Source of the DNA: Isoetes taiwanensis | Taxonomy: Eukaryota; Streptophyta; Lycopodiopsida; Isoetales; Isoetaceae | Length of the DNA: 64,000 nt | Assembly (NCBI GenBank): GCA_021234155.1 | Contig: JAJEKV010000040.1 | Location: 9,097,541 to 9,161,540 of the forward strand | Direction: 5' to 3' | Shown: positions 1 to 12,519 of the stretch, piece after piece | Position numbering within the stretch: position 1 is the first letter of the stretch | Layout: each line of letters starts with the position of its first letter | Notes under the pieces: model-generated | Told to the model about the DNA's origin: nothing | What the model saw: the letters and a program-made list of their open reading frames with translations, nothing else | Database searches by the model: none | Translations under genes and position numbers: made by a program

Positions 1-2304
1 TTCTCAGCATTGCATAGAGTGCTTTCCACCGGGCCGCTACACGCAATCTTATGGAAGTGTCCCAAAGATAGTGTAGAAGGAAACTCCACTCCCGTGATAC
101 TTGTAGGTGGGTGTCACCTCCACTTGTTGCCCTCGATAAGGAATGAAGGGGGCCTGGATGGCGCGAGGATGAGATTAGGACCACCTTGGTCTTGGCCGAT
201 TGACGCTCATGTCCGGTGGGTTCGAGAATGTATCCAGAGCATCTAAGTGAGACTCGATATCCTCCTCGAGTGTGAGCTAAGAGGTCAACATCCTCGTGAT
301 AGATGAGTTGTCCGATGACCTGATGCAAAAATTGGGTCCCGCCACCCCCATTGTCCATGAGCCGTTGTTCCAACCGTGAATGTACGCACTCAAACAATGT
401 TGGGGAAAGAGGACATCCCCGGGCGGACCCCAATACCGCTAGTGAATGGTTGTCCCGCCATCCGCGATCCGCCTGTATAACTCTCGCATAACCCGTGATA
501 ACGCATTTTGCATATCCACAGTGAACCCTAGTTGCCGCAATCTTCCCATAACTTTTCCCCCACGGGGTGTCAAAAGCCTTCGCGAAAGTCAACAAAGCAA
601 CAATACAGTCCCGGCCGACGGCCGCTATCCTCAACCAAAGTCCTCAATGTGAAGATATGATCAATGGTTGAATGTCGGTCCGAACCCCGCTTTGTGTGAG
701 AGCTCGCGACACCTGCTTCTCGGCCCACCGGGTCAATCAAGCTCAATAATGCCACCTAGCGCTTGGCAAACAATCAACCAACCATGATTGTTCCCGGTAA
801 TTGGTTGACTATGTGGATCTCCCCGCCTTTGTAAATGGGGACAACTCGCTTTGTGGTCCACCGCTAGGGGAATCCTTCCTCAGAGCCTGTTGAACATAGT
901 GGTTAGGACTGGTACCATAGGCTCCCCCGTCCCACTTGAGCAACTCTCGGCCAGATACCATCCAGTCCGCTGTTTCCCATTGGCCAAACGCCGCAGCACG
1001 GGTAACATCATCCTCCTCGTATTTTTAATGTCGGACCATTCTCGGGGGTATGAGTGCTCGTGTCCCTTGAGGATCATAGAGTTGCCGCAGTATTGTTCCC
1101 ACCGCCATTAGTGATGTTCCCCGTAGGGTCGGGGCGGGTTTTCAAGAACCTTGCCCAAAAGATTCTAGGATGGCTTTTCAACATGGAAAACATTTCCTTT
1201 GATGACGGGTAATGTACCGAGATTTCCTTTGCCTTCAAGAAAGCACGATACATCGTGTGGTGGCATGTGGGCGCATTGCAGATCTCGGTGATTCGGGGAG
1301 CCGCATTTGTATTCCTTACACTCAAAGATCAAACCACCGACACGAGGGAATGTTGCAGCCCGTGATACCTCTCTCTGACATGCTATCCCAAAACATCTTT
1401 CTCGCAACAAGCACTCAAGGAGCTCAATCACCACCCGCTTGTCGTCGCCGAAGCGGGGCCCGCAAAAATTCCCGAAGGTCATCTATGAGCATATCAAAGA
1501 TAATCCTTTGCCTCGCCATAATCCAATCGCAAGTTTGGTATACAAGGAGTCGCGCCAGAAGGGGTTCTAGCAGCCCGCCAAGCCAAACTGCAGGTAGAGT
1601 GGAAGGTGATCCGAAATCCGCCTCTCATCTCTACCGCCTCAGTTTTACCCGGGAAGTGGTTGATCAAATGTACATCCCGCCACCGACTAATAGATAGTCC
1701 ACCACACTAGATCCTCCACCCCCCATTCTCTTTGTCTCAGTGTGCACTTACAGAGGAAGGCCACCGTGCTGTGCCATTACAAATTACCAAGTCAAAGACA
1801 CCACATAGTAGAAGCAATCGCCGCCAAAGCACGGACTGGACTATCATCTCGATGTTCAGGGGTGCCCGCTCATGGGCGCAAATTGTAATACATCCCGAGC
1901 CAAAGGATCAAGTCTCATGGGCTGCTCTACTCCCGTCCGCATTGAAGTCCCTAAGGAGTACCACACTACCCAACCGTCCATGTTGCCGTATGTCATCATA
2001 TAGATCGACATATGGAGCTAGCCCGCCCACATCCGAAAGGGGCATGGTAAAAGTTGCTTTCTCGGATGTGGAAAGTAGCAAGCGCCAAGAAGAGAGGGTT
2101 GCCACTACCCTCGCACCCAAGACTCCACAAGTACCCCGCTGTGTCTCGGGCTAATCTTGTGCGTGAAGACCGACCGTACAAAGACTCCCGGTAATAACAG
2201 GCAACCCCTCCATGTCCCCTCTTGCCTGTGCAGCTATTGAAGACTGAGAAATGTTGATAAGAGGAATAGAGAAACATGCACATCCAATCCAAGATAACAA
2301 ACAT
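1..2304 (-). mobile_element. LINE-A non-LTR retrotransposon, 5'-truncated or cut copy 1 (endonuclease + reverse transcriptase)
   Basis: Read on the minus strand, the block encodes in order an endonuclease-like segment and a LINE reverse transcriptase, so the element runs from about 2304 down to beyond base 1. RT segments are visible in several frames: PVLTTMFNRL near 880-950, the family-typical HSTIDHIFTLRTLVEDS followed by CCFVDFREGFD at 570-680, and the active-site region LIY.EDVDLLA near 270-310. The frame is broken many times by small indels, so no intact protein remains. The same sequence in the same orientation occurs at 62085-64000. The continuing 3' part seen in that copy (a CxxC-type zinc motif near the C-terminus) lies outside the window here. 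It is an old copy, inactive as read. Confidence 0.85.
1996..2304 (-). pseudogene. LINE-A endonuclease segment (exonuclease-endonuclease-phosphatase type)
   Basis: A 102-codon minus-strand reading frame contains RGHGGVACYYRESL, which resembles the core of APE-type endonucleases of LINEs (typically GGVAIYVR..L). The frame then runs into sequence that no longer matches, probably because of a frameshift near 2200. In the intact family this domain nicks the target DNA to prime reverse transcription. It sits just upstream, in the minus-strand sense, of the RT segments. The assignment rests on one short motif plus its position next to the RT. Confidence 0.55.
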
Positions 2305-2484
2305 AATGCAGTTAACGCAACTTTTCTAGTGAAGATGTTATGTGCTATAGAATACTAACCCACCATTTAAGAGAGAGACTCAAGTCGAATTAGATATAGA
2401 GTCCAAAAAAAGTGACCAAAAGTGACAAATATATATATATAGTGTTATTCTTGGGTGGCCAAATCAAAAAGTGACAAATATAGA

Positions 2485-2747
2485 GTCTGTGCAGATGCAG
2501 CTAGTGACGCCATTTGGCTCTGCAAGACAATTTCAGTAGCATTTAGCTAGCAAACAATCATGTTTTCCATGTGCGCAACAAGCACATTGAAGTGCAATAT
2601 CATTTTATTAGAGAAGAGGTACTAGATAGTACTATTGAGCTTATTTACTGCAATACATATGATCACCCAGCAAATATTATGACTAAGCCACTTCCAGCAG
2701 TGATTTTGTGAATATTTCCTTAACATTTACTCATTAAAGGGGGGAAA
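2485..2747 (+). pseudogene. Ty1/Copia polyprotein C-terminus (RNase H end) with polypurine tract
   Basis: From 2571 to the TGA at 2709-2711 the plus strand reads HIEVQYHFIREEV, then IELIYCNT, then NIMTKPL. This is the classic end of Copia RNase H (KHIDVRYHFIREK...ADIFTKPL). About 70 bases upstream ASDAIWLCK is the preceding RNase H stretch, now in another frame after an in-frame TAG. A purine tract (AAAGGGGGGAA) at 2736-2746 is the plus-strand primer site expected just before the 3' LTR. The rest of the element is missing; LINE-A sequence occupies the left side. Confidence 0.85.
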
Positions 2748-3000
2748 TGAAGGATATAATGAGTAAGGTAACTAATGTTAGCATAAAGGTTAAAAGTTAA
2801 ACGTCTCTAGGAGGTAATATTTGGTCATAAGGACAAGTGCTGTTGGCGTATATGGATGATGTTTTCTATGTTTTCTAGGCGGTTATGGATAACTAATATA
2901 TTGATTCTGATTTTCGTCTCCTCTCCTTGCTTCTCCTTGTCACTTAAATTCCATCACATTCATATCTTAAGCTGATGTTTTCTATTTACTTAGTCTAGCA
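2748..3000 (+). repeat. Probable Copia 3' LTR
   Basis: The segment begins with TGAAGG directly after the polypurine tract and ends with TAGTCTAGCA at base 3000. It therefore has TG...CA ends and a length (253 bp) normal for Copia LTRs. There is no second LTR in the window to compare it with, so the right edge is inferred. It lies only about 150 bp beyond the stop codon of the FGAM synthase gene and may contribute to that gene's 3' end. Confidence 0.5.
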
Positions 3001-3147
3001 TGGCAATCTCACAAATTTAAGAGTTCCAGCACTGTATTTTAGCATCACATTTTCCATTGAATTTGAAGCTATGTGCATCCACATCACATTCAATTGTGGA
3101 GATTATAATAACAAATGAGCTTTCCAATATAATTAATTAACTGTTAT

Positions 3148-3728
3148 CTATCTGTGAGATAGGCACCAATCCCGAGCATTCTGGAACATCTGCATCCACG
3201 GACTCGGTCCCCTGGGATCTAGATGACTCCATGCTGTCGGATACCAAGGGAACTGCCACATCAAGAAACATCTTTCAGGATGTGGCATCATAGCTAAATG
3301 GCGACCATCTGGAGAACATAAGGCTGCAATTCCATGTGGTGACCCATTGGGATTAAATGGATATTGTTCGGTAGCCTCCCTTCATCATTACAGTACTTTA
3401 TGGGTGCCAAGTTTGAACTCATAATTCGGTCCAAAACTTCATTCTTTGAAAGAGGGCCCTTCCTTCACCATGAGCTGTCCATATGCCAACAGTGGTGTTC
3501 TCCATGCCTTTCAACATCAATGCAGGAGATTCTTCAATTCTTACCGAAGTAAATCTGCATTCAAATCTTCCAGATTCATTATGAACAAAAACGGGCTGGG
3601 ATAAGTCTTGTTCAGAAAATAAAGTGCTGCAAACTTCAGAGCCAGGCACCCATCCGAGAAGTGCCATAAGCTGACATCCGTTACATACCCAAGACTAAAT
3701 GTATCTGGCCGTTTATAAAACTCTTGAA
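3148..3728 (-). other. PURL: FGAM synthase last exon with four single-base deletions
   Basis: The exon encodes the end of the glutamine amidotransferase domain. Four -1 shifts are needed to keep the family sequence: one T at the 5' end of the exon, one G in the run just before the nucleophile motif CNGCQLM (about 3688), one C after HGEGRALF (about 3450), and one G after DEGRLP (about 3366). The final stretch [18 protein letters not shown] to NARDWC and the stop TAG (3148-3150) are clean. All four are losses in or next to runs of the same base. Confidence 0.75.
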
Positions 3729-6700
3729 CTGCGAAACAAATAGTTCAATAAGCTCACATAACAACTTGGGATAAGCTTGAGATAAGATAGAGATGCTATG
3801 ATAGATCATAAGTACCTGATCAAATAATAATTTATTAAATTTAATTGTTCCAGCCCATCCTTTGGCTGAGTCGAGAACATCTGCATAGCTAAAACCGCCC
3901 ACAAAGACAAGTCCTTGAAATTGATCAAGTGAGATCGTCCCAGCAAGCAGATCTGACATTGCCACATCCCAGGGATCAAGCCCTGCTGCAGCTACCATTG
4001 CCGCCATCTCCCGATCCCCATTGCTTCCTTCCTCTCGAACAACCGCTACCCTTGGCTTTCTTTGTAGATTCAAATATTTGTCATCGGTTCTTGACGGCGT
4101 GAAGGATAGCTTCCAAGATGGCATCTTTCTATGTCTTAGACTTTCCTGTTCCATCTTAACACATGATTCAAGACATTGAAGTCTTTCCAAGGCAAAACTT
4201 GTCTCTTCCCATATGTCACGAAGATTAGACGTTGTGTCACTCACATAACACTCTTGATCAACCGAAATATCTATGCACCCAGCCGTAGTAATGTTTCCAA
4301 TACTTGTACAATGCACTCCCAAGGAACTTAGCTGGTTAATAACAGTTTGTTCATTCTCTCTGTGTACCTGAAAATATGTGGATTTAATAAGCAGGCAGAA
4401 AAAATACATGAATAATAGGTACTGACCTCTAGGACCAACCCAAGCTCTTCGGCAAACAATGCTTCGAAGGGGCCATTATGTGAAGTAGATGGACTGCTCA
4501 AGTCAACCCTGAGGCCACAATCTCCAGCAAATGCCATCTCTAGTAATGTAACAATCAGTCCACCGTCACTAATGTCATGACCTGCTGATATGAGCTTCTT
4601 TTCCAGCAGGCTCTGCAAAAAAATCTCATTAGAAGGCTGGTGGCTTAAAAGAACAGTGAAACAAATTGAGCATCTTCTACCTGTACAGCATTGAAAACAG
4701 TCTTCAAATAGCTAATGTCATCCACATCGGGACAGGAATCTCCAATCTGAAACATTGTTTATTAAGGCACCAGAGTAAAGCAGCTTACACACAAACTAAC
4801 ATCCCAACCAGATTCCTTACTTGATCAAAAACTTGTGCTAACGCCGAACCACCTAAACGATGCTTGCCCCGTGAGATATCAATATATAGCAATCTTCCAT
4901 CATCTCCCAGCTACATAATCAGAAAATTTATGATACATAAACTTCAACCATTATTACGCCTACAGTTGTCAATCAATCTTAACTGCCATTTACATCAAAG
5001 TAGATCATCACCGTTGCTTCCTGCTTTCTAATTAATCTCTGCTGTTGGTTTTATGCTATATGTTAATTCAAACTCGGTCTTCATCATTGACTTACTAAAT
5101 TTTGTAAATCTGAATTATTTAATAGGTGAAAACAAAGTACCTTTAAATCTGGTGTTACAGTCAATGTAATATCAGGACATGTCACGTAACTGCTGATGAC
5201 AAGATTCCCAGGTGCTTTGACTGTTTCCCCACCTGCTTGAGCTGCCATTGACAGGCTGTCTTTCCCACCATCTATCGCTATTTCCAATTGTACCATAGCA
5301 TCGTGGATAGCCACCGCAGCGTCGTACATGTCTGCTCCTTCTGAATCTAACTTTGCTGCATACATCCAGTTGCCACTTGCCTTTACATCGCTCAAGGAAG
5401 TAACCTACAATGTAATCAAGCATCCACAACCTATAAAAATCTAATCCAGAAAAGAGTTTTTCATAAGAATTCGTTTTCAGGAATTTGTTCCAACCTTTGC
5501 CCAAACGAGGTTTGTCAGAGATTCACCAATGGCTAACCGTGCCATTGCTTTTGGATCAAGTAGACCCTGTCAGGGGCATATTTATGCCATCAGATAGCCA
5601 CACGGGTATCAAGTATTACAGGAAAAATAATAACAGCAGGAATTTGCTACATTATTTCACCTTAACTGGTTGCTCTCCAATAGAGATAGCTGCACCTGTT
5701 ATTCCTGAATGTGTCTGAAATACAAAAAAGAGAAAGAAATCACTTGTGACAGTGAGTGAGAGTGGAAAATACATTCACAATCCTGTAAAGACTCCTGCAG
5801 TCTAGGGGACGAGCTTAATGCATACAATACAGAAGTTCTAGAAAGTGCTATATGTGACTAAAGTTTCAAATGGGCTTCTCGAACTTATAAAAATTCTCGA
5901 CGAGAGGCCATCAACAGATTTTTCCAAATAGATACTGCTGTGGTGTGTATATGACCGTTGACTTATCCCCTGATCAACAGGACTCCATCTTACCTTGCGC
6001 CGTTTTTCAGTTAACTTATTACAGATGCATTCTCTAATTCCTACTGCTTCTGATGGCATGACCTCTAGAGAAATATTCTAATGCCTTGGCCATTCCATCC
6101 CTGCATGGTACCAATGCTACTAACCAGACTTATGCCATGCCATGTAATACTATAAGTAACATGCTGTACATGCTCAATCTACTCGTCAGAACACACCTGA
6201 GCAATGACTGCCACATCCGAAAGGGGAATTTGCAAAGGACCTACAGTTTGTTGCTGAGCGACCAAACCAGTGACGCAACGATCAACCTTCGTACAAATGA
6301 CACAAACTTCAGAACAGCGAATCGGGTTCCTATTAAGATGGTACTAGTAGGTGGCAAGTTAACCACCTTTGTCGTCAGAAACCTTTTGGAGCACACACTT
6401 GGCAGCCGCAACACGCGTTTCAATGCCTCCAAAACTGTTACGCCCTCTAAAACTGTAAAAGGCTCAAGTTGCCTTTCTTTCCGAGTAAATTCATATGTTT
6501 TGCGGGGCATATCACCAAGCACCTGCAACGCAGTAGGCGTTGGAAGACTAAAAAGCAACATCCAAAAAGTTACAGCATCACAATTCAAGAATAATCTTAC
6601 CTTCTCAAGATCAAGGTCCACAGCAGGCTCTCCTGATGAGGCATTACCATCTATCAGGACTATCCTTCCATCACCACTTCAATGCAAAAGATCATAATTA

Positions 6701-9700
6701 CTAGAGTTAATTGCACTTCCAAAGAGAAATGGAATTGTTGGAAACTTTATACCTGATTTTGCCAATAACTGCCATAGACACACGTTCTCTTTCACAGATC
6801 GAGTGAAGGACATCCTCACTGTGGGGCCTTATGAGCAAAGCATCCTATAAGAACCATCAATTTCCATAAGTAACCAATGGGGCAAAAAAAAGGTTATGTA
6901 CGTAGCAAAGCAATGTGTATGATACACATATTCATAAATAGTGGAGTAAGATGGCAAATGGTTGACAAATATTTCCACAGGTGACAAGATACGTATGCAC
7001 AAATAATATGCCTGTTTTTATGCACTTTTATGCACCATGTACACGGGACAATAATGAAGTGACGAATAAGCTCTATGTTCAAGTGCAATGTTTATCATCT
7101 TATCACCTGTTCCTGGTATTCTGCACCCCATATTTCTAACACTGACATAGTTTCATCACCAACAACAATTTTCCTCACGTCAATCTTTGCACCCTATGCA
7201 AAGACGCAACTAAAGATATTAGCAACAAGTCCAAACACAAAATCACTTCAAAAACCTTTGCTTCTTACCTGCGGGTATATAATTTCTTTTACCACATTGC
7301 AGTTTCCACCTGCTCCTTGATCATGGATGCTAACAATTGGATTTCCATCTCCCATTTCCACGCAGGTCCGGATCACACGGTAAAGCTTTTGTGCCATTTC
7401 TGCATCTCCACGTTGCACTGCATTGAAATCAAGCTCCGCGTCGTTCTGTCCACTGACCTATATACTAAAGGTTTAATCGTGGAATAACACAAACAAACCG
7501 TCTCAAAATGAATGCAAAATCTCCGAAACTCATGACACGACCTTTCCAAGACAATACATGCCCAATAGCTCTTAGATAGTAAGAGGTTCTTAATTTTTCC
7601 CACTAACATTAGAAGGCGGACCAACATTTCCATTGGAGATTCCTTTTGCAACTTCATATATAGAAATGCATTGAGAAGGTCCCAAAAAATTGCTTCTTCT
7701 TTGACTATTGAAAAATGCGAAAGACTGAAGTATGCTTATTTAATAGCAAGGCTGAACTACCCAAGCATATCCTATGACAGCATTCTTGTGGCCTTAGATC
7801 ATTGGAAAGAGGCAATGCAATTTGAATACCAAGAATTTCCAGAGACGCACAGAATGAAAGAGAAAAGGAAATGATTACTAATTAAAGAACTTAATTCACC
7901 ATGCTAGAAGCTGCTCCACCACCCATGCCAATGCGATAAGCAGGACCTCCAACCTGACAAATATATGCAAAGGTAATAAATAATTCTGCATGAAATTGAG
8001 TTTTTAAGATAATATATAGACACCTTAACAACAAGCATTCCCACTTCGGGTTCTTCCTTATGCAGATGATGATGATCTATCTGTGTAAAATAGAGAGAGC
8101 CAAATCAAGGTCTAAAATAGTAGTTGAAGAGAAGAACTTTCATCATATAAAACTGAGAGTATTACCTGTCCAACCCCTCCACTAAACATTATTGGTTTCA
8201 ACCATTCTCGACGCTCCCCATTTGGCAATCTCATTCCAAATGTTCGTGTATACCCCTAAAAATTATCCAATAGCATATATCTTTATAGAAAAAGTGTAGC
8301 ATTACAACACGTATGTACATGCATAAAGATTAAAATGTTTACTTGAATTAGTGGCTCCCCAAACTTGTTTCCATAATCTGATGCCCCATTGCTTGCATCA
8401 ATCAGTATCTAAAACATGCATGTTACAACACATCAAGGCCCATATCAGCAGCAAGCTTTAAGAGCAAAAAAGGCTAATCCAATTCTATGTATAACAACTT
8501 AGGCACTTCAGTTTCTGTCTATCAGAAAGATATACAGGTTCCATTAAAAACATTAAAAATATGGGTCTACAATAGTTGCCATGGGATAGACCTTCAAAGG
8601 TGCAGCCAAATTTGGTGGATAGTCAAAGCTGGTATCCTCCCATGGCGCAAATGAGCCATCCAACTAAAAGCAAAAGAATATGAGTTTAAAATGTACCACA
8701 AGACAATATCTAGCAAATTAATGTACCTGAAGATTCCCTACACAGTATCCAGCAGTAGATGCCACCACAATGGATCCAATACCAGTTGCATGGGTATCAC
8801 GAATGCGTCCACCTGCACCAGTTTCTGCACCAGGGAAAGGGGCTACCTGAAACCACCAGTAATGGTTTCAAAGCTTTTACATATTCCAGTTAAAATATAG
8901 TCCCTTCTAACTAAAATGCAAACTATACGCTCTTCAATGAATTTGGTAAAGTGCTAATTTCTCATTATCATCATGCTCGTCTCAACACATTGCAATTTTG
9001 ACCATGCAGACGGATATAGATTGAAGGCAACGAGAATTACGTACTGCACATGGAAAGTTATGTGTCTCTGCAGTAAAAAGAATATCAAACTCCCGGTCAG
9101 AGAACCCCATCTGTGATGGAATTCCTGGCGCCATGGGAATCAGTGGCTGAACACGACACCCCTTTATAGCACTGCAATGCACAAACAATTTCGCCCTTAT
9201 TTAAACTTGGAAAACTTTTAACGTTTTAATACACATGTAGGAACCTGAATTATCCTTAAACCCTATCACCGAAGTTGTTAGGGTTCGCCAACAATGTCTC
9301 TTTCACAAGGTCCATCAATGATCTAGAAATTGCTTTACCATCAATGACCAGTTGTCCCCTGACATGGCAAATGCAAAACAATTCAGCAATCATTTGCATG
9401 GGTTTTGAGTTAAGGCAAGCAGCAACACAACATACCTTGAAAAACCAATGCCTGCTATGCTCACTATTTGATTGAGCAATGTCAAATAACTCTACATTTG
9501 TGGGATTCCGCTTGATGTCATCTCTAAACAGACTGGTGTAATACTATAGAGAGACAAGAAAAATGCATAAGAGAAGTCATAAATAGAAAACTTGTCCTGT
9601 TACAGCTTGTTAGATTGAGTATTTACCTCAAGATCAAAATTGTCAAATGCCAGACCCATTGCTTTGTTAATTGCCTCAAGTGCTTCTCTTCCATTCTACA

Positions 9701-12210
9701 GAATATAGAGACTGTTATGGACTCTTAAGTGGAACTTTAAGAATGACAAACATACCTCCAATATAGGAATTTGATAAACTGGTTGTGGAACCACATTGCT
9801 TTTGAATGACATAAGCTTTGATGGGTAAATACATTCTGTCATCCGGTCATGAACCTGAAACCATTGCAGTGAAGGTTGCGCTGTCATTTGAGTTTGAGAT
9901 GTAACATAGTTGAAAAAGATCTGGACTTACAAGTGATGCAAATTTTTCGACAGAGCCCTGACCCAAAGATGTTCCAGGTTGAAGAACCAGCAGGTACCGT
10001 CTAGATCTTTCAATTCGTGTTATCTCATGTAGGCCACATGCTTTGCAAATAGAGACAGCATTTGAGGACCATGCCGTTGTAAAAGATAAACGAGGTCCAA
10101 CTTCAAGTAGCACTGTCAAATCAATTTTCAATAAGCCATCCATACATTTTACATATGAAAACTCACTGATTTTAATCACAGCGAAGTCTATAAGCCAGAG
10201 AAATTCACACATGCTTCTTATTAATTATATCCTAGTTCATTCCACTAGGTATTTTGGCATATTATTGTAGATATTGACCTAGTAGAACATTTATTAATAC
10301 TGGCTATCACTATAGCAATTTGTGAAGCTATTAAGATTAATGGTAGTTTGTGAGAAAGGGACTACCAAATGCTGGATCCCCTGCTCACGTAATCAATAAG
10401 AGCAGAGAGCTTTGAAGTGAAACGCCATTGCCAGGGAGGGGTGCACTTGAGATAAACCCCAGTGCATTGCTAGATAGAGAAAACTATAGTGCATGGAAAA
10501 ATGTTTCCAAGGTTACATAAAGCCCAATGTGTAGTGAATACTAAAAGGTTCTTTTTTGGAGGAAGAGAATGGGAACAATATAGGACAAAATGGGAAGTAC
10601 GAAGCAACAGTTGAGGAGTTGTATGAAGTTAGTTTATCCAACTTCAAGGATATGAACTCCAGACTTAAAGAGCCCAAATATTAGTTGACCGTTGTAGAGG
10701 TGAATAAAGAAAAAGCTTTTCTCAAGTACAGAAAATTTATCCTTGCCTATTCTTCCCTTATTACAGATCTTAAGTTAGGAAGAAAGAAGAAATGTAGAGA
10801 AAAATATTTGAATCAACAACTGCCTCCTTGGGGAAAGTGACAGCAAAAAACATCAAAAGAACGAGGAAAGAGGAGCCAACTCCTCTTCCAGGAAGGCAAG
10901 AACCCAAAAACAGAGTGGGGGAAATCAGGTAATTGTGGAAAACCTAGTTATTGGGAAGGTAAGACCAATTATACGGCATCTATGAGAGGACATCTACTTT
11001 TCTGTAAACTGAAGAACCTGATTAAGGTAACATCCAATATCAAAAAGACTTTCTGGTAAGCTGATTGTTAAAGCTCAAAAAGATTGATTCTCAAAGCTGG
11101 ACATGCTATTGAAAATGTGTCCCACATTAAATGACTTACCTGAAGCATTATCAACAGCAAACAATGTACTGCTTGACTGAAGAAGATCGGGCTGATACGT
11201 TTCTCCAAGCAGCCACTTTAGTATCTCAAACTTGTCTACCGAAAGTGATAAAGTTGCTAAGATGTTGAAACACTGAACTAAATGACAGATATAATTAGAG
11301 TATCATCAACTACGTGCAGCATCTCAAAATTCCAAAGCATGTACCTGCTCTGTCTGAATAGACACAATATTGGATGACACCTCTGCTTGAACCTGTGAGT
11401 TCATGAGATTGTCAATTCTTATGGATTCCATATATTAAAAGCATATATTTATGTGAGAGTCCTTTAGACCTTCCTTAGCAGCTCTGACGAAGCTGTCTCA
11501 GAGAGATATGGAGCACGATACATGTGAAGAACTTGGGATACTGTATCCAATTGTGAAGCACCCTCAGCTGCAACCTGTTGGGACACCTGAAGTGAAGATT
11601 CATCAACCATTTGTGAAACAACGAAATTGAACTTGCAGCTTATGGGTAATGAGATGACATGATTAAGCACAGAAATACATATCTAAATCGGCGTAAACTA
11701 ACCATGCCTTGTTGTCCTGCCACGATTGCTCTTGAGGTACGCAAAAAAATTCTACCTCCATTACTTAGAGTACTTAAAGCTGCAAGTGTGTCAAAAGGAA
11801 ACATGAAGGAACTATCAGATAATAAATCAAGGAAATTCAAGACGCCTGACCTTGGGCATGTCTTTCATAGTCTTTTCCAAAATGGCTCTTTTGTAACCTG
11901 CATTAAACGAGGCATCTCTTTAAAAACGCAAGTAAGTACAGTTGACTGATATACACAGAACGTATGCAACCATTTAGAAAAATCATTTGTTTAAGAGAAT
12001 GCTGAATTATAAACACGTTCGGAAAGGATAAGGTAACAATGATTTGGCTACAGGTTAACGATCGATAAACCGTCTGAGATGGTTTGTGTTTTATTTGCAA
12101 TTTGAGACAAACCTCGATTTGCCTCCAGGGCATGGATTTAGAATGGGACAACCAGGGGCCAATGCTCTGATGTGCTGTGCACCTAGGAAAGCTGTCTGCC
12201 CAGCCGCCAT
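3148..12210 (-). CDS. PURL: Phosphoribosylformylglycinamidine synthase (FGAM synthase), organellar, 32 exons
   Basis: The enzyme makes FGAM from FGAR, glutamine and ATP in purine synthesis (EC 6.3.5.3) and is plastid or mitochondrial in plants. Exons, 5' to 3': 12113-12210, 11851-11897, 11703-11779, 11470-11586, 11345-11392, 11140-11272, 9931-10112, 9756-9854, 9627-9695, 9436-9543, 9245-9358, 9045-9171, 8727-8846, 8592-8663, 8343-8408, 8166-8255, 8024-8080, 7900-7953, 7269-7457, 7107-7193, 6753-6844, 6601-6676, 6367-6522, 6197-6286, 5661-5714, 5495-5566, 5141-5404, 4821-4910, 4681-4746, 4427-4612, 3816-4367, 3148-3728. All have AG/GT borders, and phases agree except at exons 11-12 and 31-32. 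Motifs include [62 protein letters not shown] and [17 protein letters not shown], then glutaminase [12 protein letters not shown] and MMPHPERCF. The first about 75 residues look like a transit peptide. Total about 1411 codons, matching the family. Exon 11 (+1,+1,-1) and exon 32 (four -1) carry indels, one of them at the catalytic CNGCQ motif. Confidence 0.95.
9245..9358 (-). other. PURL: FGAM synthase exon 11 with three frame errors
   Basis: After exon 10 (phase 0), exon 11 read straight hits a stop after five codons. The expected residues ([13 protein letters not shown]..., then VIGFKDNS) reappear only if one G is removed at the exon start (GGGG near 9356-9359) and one T near 9272, and one A is added at the exon end. 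The neighbouring exons 10, 12 and 13 are clean. The three changes are all single-base, two of them in runs, which fits base-calling error, but real decay cannot be excluded. Confidence 0.75.
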
Positions 12211-12330
12211 CGAGTCGTCAATGCTAGCTGAACTGGGTTCAGGGTTTTAGCAAATCTTCGCCCCGAACTCACCGCAGCTTATTTGCCACTTGTTACATTT
12301 TAATAGGAGGTAGCAAAAGGAACACCGATG
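12211..12330 (-). promoter_or_regulatory. 5' flank of the FGAM synthase gene with telo-box core
   Basis: On the minus strand an AAACCCT core (complement of 12241-12247) lies about 30 bases upstream of the ATG. AAACCCTA-type telo boxes are common in 5' regions of plant housekeeping and translation-related genes. No convincing TATA box is placed relative to it, and the transcription start cannot be told from the sequence. Confidence 0.3.
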
Positions 12331-12519
12331 TAGCAAAGGGAATACCGATGATGGTTAGAAACATAAAGGCGTACTTTTTTATTAAACTGCGCTTCACATT
12401 GACTTCCGTTAAAAAATTCCGTTAAGATTACGAGGTTAAAAAATAACCGCACAATTAAGGTAACATTGCAAGATAATTGGGGTTCACACTATATTCCGTT
12501 AGGTTAAAATTTAACGACA

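Noticed and set aside
6086-6697. Plus-strand 203-codon frame
   Set aside because: It is the antisense of FGAM synthase exons 22-24.
11659-11949. Plus-strand 96-codon frame
   Set aside because: It is the antisense of FGAM synthase exons 2 and 3.
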